Source: Sequoia sempervirens (taxonomy: Eukaryota > Streptophyta > Pinopsida > Cupressales > Cupressaceae). From it: 64,000 nucleotides of DNA. The first letter of the stretch is position 1. Each line of letters opens with the position of its first letter. Of this stretch, positions 57,457-64,000 are shown piece after piece. Under the pieces are notes generated by a model. That model saw nothing but the letters and a program-made list of their open reading frames with translations, was not told where the DNA came from and did not search any database. Position numbers and translations under genes: made by a program. Where the stretch lies: positions 62,001 through 126,000 of the forward strand of contig VDFB02254924.1 of NCBI GenBank assembly GCA_007258455.2, written 5' to 3'.

Positions 57457-60400
57457 TTTAAGAGCAATTATTTGTAATTTTTTGAAAATCATAGACCATA
57501 ACTATGAGGTTTTTGTGATACTTTAATGCCACAAGTATGGTTGTACTTTTATTGGTTTTCATGGAATTTAAAATAGATTTTATTTTGTTTATAAAAAAGG
57601 GAACTATTGATCCTCATGGAGGCCGAAGGTCACCATGGGGTCGCTATGGGAATTGCAACCCCATGAAAGTGCACCCCTTTGGAGGAGGGGCGATTTGTGC
57701 GTAGCATAGATTGACCCCTTCAACCAGGGGTCGAGCCATTAAAATTTTTAATTAAATGTGTGTGTGTGTGTAATATATAAACTTTATAACCCCATTTATA
57801 ATTTTTATATATTATATTTATATTTTCTTATATATTTACTAGGATAAATTATTAGAAGAAATTGTTAAGGAATAAATGAATTTATTTTACAAAATATAAA
57901 CAATTTTAAATGTGTATTCCAAAATAATTTTTCAAATGAAAACCAGAACAAGATGATAAAAAAATTATTGTTTGAATTTTGATAGATCAATATAAGGAAT
58001 TTTCAATGAAGATGCCAATCAACCTACTTCTCATTAATTAATTTGAGGAATTTTTCCATTAATTAACTCAAATATATTTTTCCCCTATTGCAAATAAAAC
58101 TACAATATTTGAAACTTGTCCACATAAGAATATGGTTTAAATATTTCCTTCCATGCACATAATGACACCAACATGATTGCATAGCATATCCTTTTTTATT
58201 TCACCCAACTAGAAAGAACACTTTTTTTTTGTTATTTACAATTTAGATTCTATTCCACATTTCATCCATTAAGTTTCTTGAGTTGTTTCAAAGGATTCAA
58301 GAATAGAAAACATAAATATCCTCTTGTGAACCATAATTTGAAGATCCTAAGATAATCTTCATCCTAATTTCATTGACCTAAAAATAAGAAAATGCAACAT
58401 TGGACAATGAGATCTCTACCCAACTCAACTCACCCCTAGGCTAGGGGCCACATAGATTCTCAAGGTGCATGCACACATCACTTCTCTAAAACCCATATAG
58501 CATTTAAATTATTTCGCATCATCACAACACAATGCATTTCACATTATAGGTTTCTTCACATCACAACAATCATATTTAACCCACCCAATCACAAATAATA
58601 CAACATATCATTTATTTCTCATAATAAAACCATAAATCGATACTCATGTTGAAGATTAGACCATGTGGGTACTCATACCCAAAATATAAATCCCCTTAAA
58701 TCCAAGTACAAGGAGAACTAACTTTCTTAAGATGGGCAATATAGCCAATGCAAAAAATTTCCCCACACAAAAACACAACAAAGTCACGCAGAGGAATCAA
58801 TATTTTTTTTCCACAAAGATCTCACACAAAATGCAAACATTCAAAACATTCATTCACAAAAATATTGCAAGACAAATTAGACCCTACCTCAAAAATGCTA
58901 TCCAAAAATGGTGGAAGTTGGTGAAGACTCTCCAAGTCCTTCCTCTACTCTCTTCTATTCCTCTCCTCACCTAGAAAATGATCTAAAAAATTAAAATTTT
59001 CAAAAGAAAACCAAAAATACAACAAGAAGGAAAAATCCCCTTCACCACTCAAGAAAAAAGCAGAAATAGAAAGAGGAGAAACTACCTCTCCTAACTAACC
59101 AAACCATCAACTAACTCCCATTTTCACCACCCTTTTGAAATGAGAAATTTGAGGTAGTTATAGACACTTAAAAATATATTTATAAGGTGTAATAAACCCC
59201 TTACCCCTATAGCTAGCACCTAGGGCCAATTTGAGATTAAAAAAAATAAAAAATCACATAAGAACTATGTAAATCACAAAAAAATGAAACTACTATGAGA
59301 TAACTCACACAGGTAATAAAAACAAACTTTCACACAATTAAATGACATCACAACATATTAAACCACACAAATTATAACATATTCACAACATTAAACATAT
59401 GATCTTAATATCTCCATACAAGTTAAGATCGATAGTCATGAGGAATAATACAAAAAGAAGTAGCTATGCACGACCCCCCTAAATTCCATTGGCAATTTTA
59501 CTTGCTCACTCAACCATTGTTAGTATATAATAAGAAGTAATAATAGTCAAATCATCAATAACTAAATCCAACATATATCAAAATAGCAATCAATACTTTC
59601 CAAATATCCTTATCCACAATAGTTATCTACGAGATAACATAGAAATTATATGATCGGATAGACCATCACAAGTGAACAGTTAACTTATGAAATCTTTTCT
59701 CAATAAAACATATACGTGCATATTCACATAAGGTAATCATATTCTAATCACAACTAGCATTAATCAATTAGAATCTAACATCTAATCAATATCCAATGAT
59801 AACCAAGACAACCATATAAGCACAAGAACATCAATTATGTTTATGAGACAAAATATTCATCCATAATACTTCTATATAGAGTTCAAACATAGAGAAGCAT
59901 GATACCACCAAGTAAGAGTCATAATATCAACAAAGATACATAGATTCAACAAGGATTACAAAAGGTGGGATCTCACACTTTCAATTTTTTTGCATCATCT
60001 TGCAACATTTTTATATTACCTATTCATATTTTTTTATCTAGTTGATCATTTGTACACCACTTTTGGTGTATATACTCTCTATAATTTTAATTTTTTTCAT
60101 TCAATGTAGGCACTTTGTGTAACATTGTATGCACACTCTCTATGGAGTATGTGTTATGTGTAACAATATTGGTGCTTTAGTTAACCATTTTCTTATATAT
60201 ATTTTTGTTGTTGACACTAATCATTGCAAGTGTGTGCTTGGGTTGTTTGTGTCATTTATTGATCACTTGTTACAAGTTCATTTGTTTGAAGAATAACATT
60301 AAATAACTAACAAGTGTGTTGTAGGTTTGTTTGACTAAGAAACAACTTTAAACATATTTTGTGCATTTTTATCATGTCTCACACTTTTAGTTATAAGGTC

Positions 60401-61149
60401 AAATTTTTCATGTTTGTTTGATGTAAGGGTGTGTATGTTCTTCCCTCTCACTACAAGGTGACCTTGAGAATCAAAAGCATCCCTTTAATCACTTTTTATT
60501 ATCTCCAAATGTTTATTCCCATGTATGCCCTTCCATTGCACTATAAGGGAATCTTGTAAATAAAAAAATGATTTGTCCTTTTGTTTTAGTATTTTTTAGC
60601 AAGATTGGATTGGATTTTATCACCAAGTGGTAACACAAAAACACACATGTTTTGGTAAGGTGTAGAAATTATGAAGAGAATAAAAAAACTCTCCCTTTAA
60701 GGTACATTTATCACTCAATATATACTTGCAAGAAACTTTATAGCTTATAGAGTGAAAAAGGAGAGTGGGTTAGCCTTTTGCACCAAGTCCTTAGACATAC
60801 ACTTCAATTCATAGATTTGAGCCTCACATACTTCAAGTATATCGACTACAATCCTTAGAAAGCCTTGTATAAACCTAACATAGTGAACCATTTGGTCATT
60901 TGGTCTTTGTAGTGCATCAATAAATAGTTATCCCCACGAAGCTACTCACACCATATTTTTAGAAATGAATTAGTAGGCATTTATGCTCTCCTCACACACC
61001 CTAGTGGGACCTTGAGGATCAAAAGTGGTAAGTGTGTTGAGATCAATATGTCATACTATTTATGGCTAGGTTAAAGTATATTTATGGGCCTACAAAACCA
61101 AACACTCCCACTTAAATAGTTAAGGAAATCTTGTGTATTCATTATAATC
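57457..61149. other. AT-rich sequence, possible decayed LTRs, nothing firmly recognised
   Basis: 57600-57730 is a short GC-richer patch (gaggccgaaggtcaccatgg; ccccttcaaccaggggtcg), followed by a (GT)n run at 57759-57771. Near 59978 the minus strand reads TGTGAGATCCCACC, a common LTR start, but I cannot find its partner end. No reading frame with recognisable homology is present. Confidence 0.4.
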
Positions 61150-61413
61150 TTGTTTTTGTTAGACCCATGCAAAAGCTTGATTCAAAACTTTGCAAAATCC
61201 AACCAAACAAAAAGCATGATCATCATTTTTTACCAATGCAAAAATATCTTTGACAATGATGATGATGATGATGATATCCTTGTAAATAATGATGAATTTG
61301 ATGATGATGATGATGATTTTATGAATCAACATAAATATACTAATGAAGCCCTTAATGAAATTATCTCAAGTAATATTGCTATAGGCCTTAATTTCCCAGT
61401 CATGGATAATTAA
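61150..61413 (+). CDS. Small open frame with Asp-rich runs, function unknown
   Basis: An 87-codon frame contains two runs of six Asp (FDNDDDDDDILVNNDEFDDDDDDFM), produced by a (GAT)n microsatellite at 61257-61316. Past the stop (TAA) the same frame stays open for about 47 more codons (NPSKKYIGHLHEKLNTIESK), which looks more protein-like than its surroundings. I recognise no domain. It may be a piece of a decayed element's gag or simply a microsatellite effect. Confidence 0.2.
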   Translation: MFLLDPCKSLIQNFAKSNQTKSMIIIFYQCKNIFDNDDDDDDILVNNDEFDDDDDDFMNQHKYTNEALNEIISSNIAIGLNFPVMDN

Positions 61414-61559
61414 AAACCTTTAAACCAAGAATATTCTAGCACTAAATATCCTCCAAACCCAAGTAAAAAATATATTGGCCACCTACATGAAAAACTAAAC
61501 ACTATAGAGTCTAAACTAATGTATTGTAAAGTTGGTAGAACCTACACAATTCAAAGGTA

Positions 61560-64000
61560 TGTCTAGCTAAACAATCCACTCAACATTGTAAAGACTACAT
61601 TAAAATGTCAACCCAAGGTTTGTAAACTTGTGATGGTGCTGCACTATATGTGCCTTCAAAGACTTGAAGCTACCTAGGTTATCCTATTCAAGGTGTTCTA
61701 GTTGTTGGAAATTTACAAAATTGTATAACAGTGAAAGAAACAAACCAGAGCTAATGGCTACGAGTGCCAACAACTTAACTTGTAATTGAACTACTGCTAA
61801 TAAAGAATTACTGAACTAACTCAAAACTACTCAAACTGGCAACTAAACTTATTCTAACCTCTGGAGTACTAAATATTAACCAAATACATGCATGCTCATG
61901 AATATTCATTATCTGTAATCAAAATATGTGGATCTATTCTAACTTGTATGCAAATTATGAAACAATGATAAACAAAAATAACTACTAAATAGAAATAAAC
62001 AACTATAAATGAAGTGAAGAACAATTACCTTGAGTGGCCTGCTCAAGTGGCTATCCTCACTTAACTAGAACCAAATCTAAATATTAGATTCTACACATCC
62101 ATGTGAAATTGAACTTCATTCATTGCATATCACAAAAGATTACACAAAATCTTCTTCACAATTTATATTCAATGAAATAATTTTGAATAATCAACATGTA
62201 TGTAGATAATTATTGAACTTGAAAAATAATTGATAACGGAATACTTAAATCAACTAACGTATCTAAGGACTCATCTATCAACTATATACAAGCACGAGAG
62301 AGTTTTATTCTATGCGACAACTAACTGCAATCATTAACTATCACTCCTAGATATTAGAGTATATAGTTAAGATTGAATTGTTCAAACTATAACTGAAAAG
62401 AAAGAAGAGCTCTAATAGAACTGAAACTCTGTAAAACAGAATTGCATGTAAAACACACAAATAGTTATTCAAAATCCTATCAACAAAAGAATTTATCGTC
62501 TCCAACGCTTTGTTATCTTTCATAATGATGCACGACCAACTCCATAGAGTAGTTATTGCATTTAACTAGATCTGGCACTTCCCTTGTTTCGCTGTCCCTG
62601 TCTTCCTTTTACTGCAGGTTACAACTTCCAGTTGCTATGTGCTACAGTTCTTTGTGAGTTGCAAGAATTTAATCCACAAAACATATACACAAATCTAACT
62701 ACCATAATTAAACACAAAATTACATCCATATTTCATACATATTCATATATAAATTATGCAATGCTACTATATTATAGCCATATTTCCATTACTATGATTT
62801 AGGTCCAAGATTGTATAATAAACATGAAAAGATAGCATAGCATATGAGTAAATTTTTTGAAAGGTTTATCTAATAGTGTTTGAAAGTATGCATAAAAGCA
62901 ACAAAAAATAGGCTAATAACTGAACCCATCAAACACTCCATTTTATTATATCATGATCCAAAGAAAATACGCCATGGTTAGATTCTCATGAGAATAAGAG
63001 TCAAACTTCCACCAAACCATGACCCTAAATAATCATGTAGGGGAAATATTCTAAATCAAAAACCATACATGGCTAATTCTCATCCATCAAATCCCTACCC
63101 TTTAATCCATCCATTAAAATACCCCTATCTACCCATGTTAATCTAATTATTGATCCATCAAACCATCCAATAGCCTATACAAATCCTAAGAAACCAAACC
63201 CCCATCAATCCCTCTAAATTTTAATACATCAACCACTATGGATCCTAATGTAAATGACCCATGCATTAACCCTTACCAACAATATATTTTTCTAGAATTA
63301 GAGGTTCCTTTATACCAAACCAAGATAGACTTTGCTAGATCTACACCTCAAACAAGCAATTGGAAGCCTTATCCCCTTACATAAGTCATCCATCTTACAA
63401 ACCTTCAAAGCCTAAGCCAAAGTTTGATCGATCCAATCAACCCAATCAGAGTAACCAATCCAATCAACTTGACCTAACTATGAAAGATGTTATTGAAGGG
63501 TTACTATCAAGGAATAAAAAATGAATTTGAGGAATCACACCACACCCTTACCAAGCAAAATCATGTTGACTTTATCTAAAATACCCTCAACATTTCTATC
63601 CCCACAAATCAACCCATGCAAGAGGTGAAGCATAGGTAATTCACCCCTTTCTTGTGATCCATAATGTCCATAAAATACATGATTATTAAGCCTCATAAAA
63701 TCAAAATAAATCCTAATTATTGATGCTTGAAGTTGAGGCACTACATCCAAGCTAATTTATCAAGGTAAAATCATGGTTAAGGGAAATTCACCCACATCAA
63801 CACCTGATCAGACTTTTCCATAACTAAATCAAGGTTAAATTAACCACATTGATCTCATTAATCATAATCAACCCCACCAATGCCATCTAGAAGAAAAAAT
63901 TCTACCCATTGGTCCCAACTACCTTCATTCTATGTGGTCTTCTCACAAATGAGGAAATAAAAAATCCCAATATAGTACCTAATTATTTGATGATGGATTA
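61560..64000. other. AT-rich sequence at the right edge, not recognised
   Basis: A plus-strand stretch from 63239 (MDPNVNDPCINPYQQ ... QTSNWKPYPLT) is open for about 48 codons, and nearby codons give NQPNQSNQSNQ. These have some protein-like character but no domain I can name. The rest shows no structure beyond AT-richness. Confidence 0.35.

Noticed and set aside
63535..63750. Minus-strand 71-codon frame (HLLHGLICGDRNVEGI)
   Set aside because: No domain is recognised and there is no supporting context. The length is unremarkable for AT-rich DNA.

Overview
This is a window of intergenic DNA from a large, repeat-rich plant nuclear genome. Evidence: Ty3/gypsy retrotransposons of the Tat type (gag, aspartic protease, G-patch, reverse transcriptase, a second 'archaeal-type' RNase H, integrase), a plant-type LINE ORF1, a plant mobile domain (PMD) reading frame, AT-rich LTRs, and in-frame stops that look like decayed CAG and CGA codons. 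A gymnosperm is possible, but the species cannot be fixed from the sequence alone. I found no intact host protein gene, tRNA, rRNA or CRISPR array. Almost everything that can be named is a mobile element or its debris.

Layout. (1) 1-5979: the 5' end of a minus-strand Tat-like element (B). Its LTR is 4716-5979, it has a long repeat-filled leader, and its gag runs off the left edge. (2) 7087-47147: a minus-strand LTR element (C), split by later insertions. Its left (3') LTR is 7087-9581. Its internal part is 9582-12236 plus 15133-15764. Its right (5') LTR lies in three pieces: 15765-16208, 25933-28416 and 47099-47147. (3) Inside C: a 2.9 kb solo LTR (F, 12237-15127, TSD TCATG); an unidentified insertion (E, 16209-17569 plus 25804-25932), itself split by a minus-strand gag-protease element without a recognisable reverse transcriptase (D, 17570-25803); and an 18.7 kb plus-strand Tat element (A, 28417-47093, TSD CTATT) inside C's right LTR. 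C's left LTR preserves the empty site for A. (4) 47148-64000: AT-rich sequence with LTR-like fragments, a 1.6 kb non-autonomous LINE carrying ORF1 only (54800-56387, 17 bp target-site duplication), microsatellites, and long stretches where I recognise nothing.

How the parts work together. Element A is the most informative. Two 1,226 bp LTRs bound a plus-strand gag-pol (32046-39180). On the opposite strand near the 3' LTR lies a separate module: a leader-type repeat array, a 45 bp tandem array, a PMD reading frame with acidic and coiled-coil tails, and a CAT-rich tract. The roughly 73 bp repeats carrying TTTTGGCGCCTCTTGC precede gag on the plus strand and precede the PMD frame on the minus strand, in the same sense relative to each gene. 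Element D also has a tandem array (about 72 bp period) beside its 3' LTR. All coding regions are broken. Where I could compare with the family, most stops are TAG at expected glutamine positions, fitting methylation-driven C-to-T decay at CAG sites.

Relative ages by eye: C's LTRs differ by roughly 10 percent outside the microsatellite, D's by a similar amount, and A's by about 2.5 percent over the first 640 bp. This agrees with the nesting order C, then E and D, then A.
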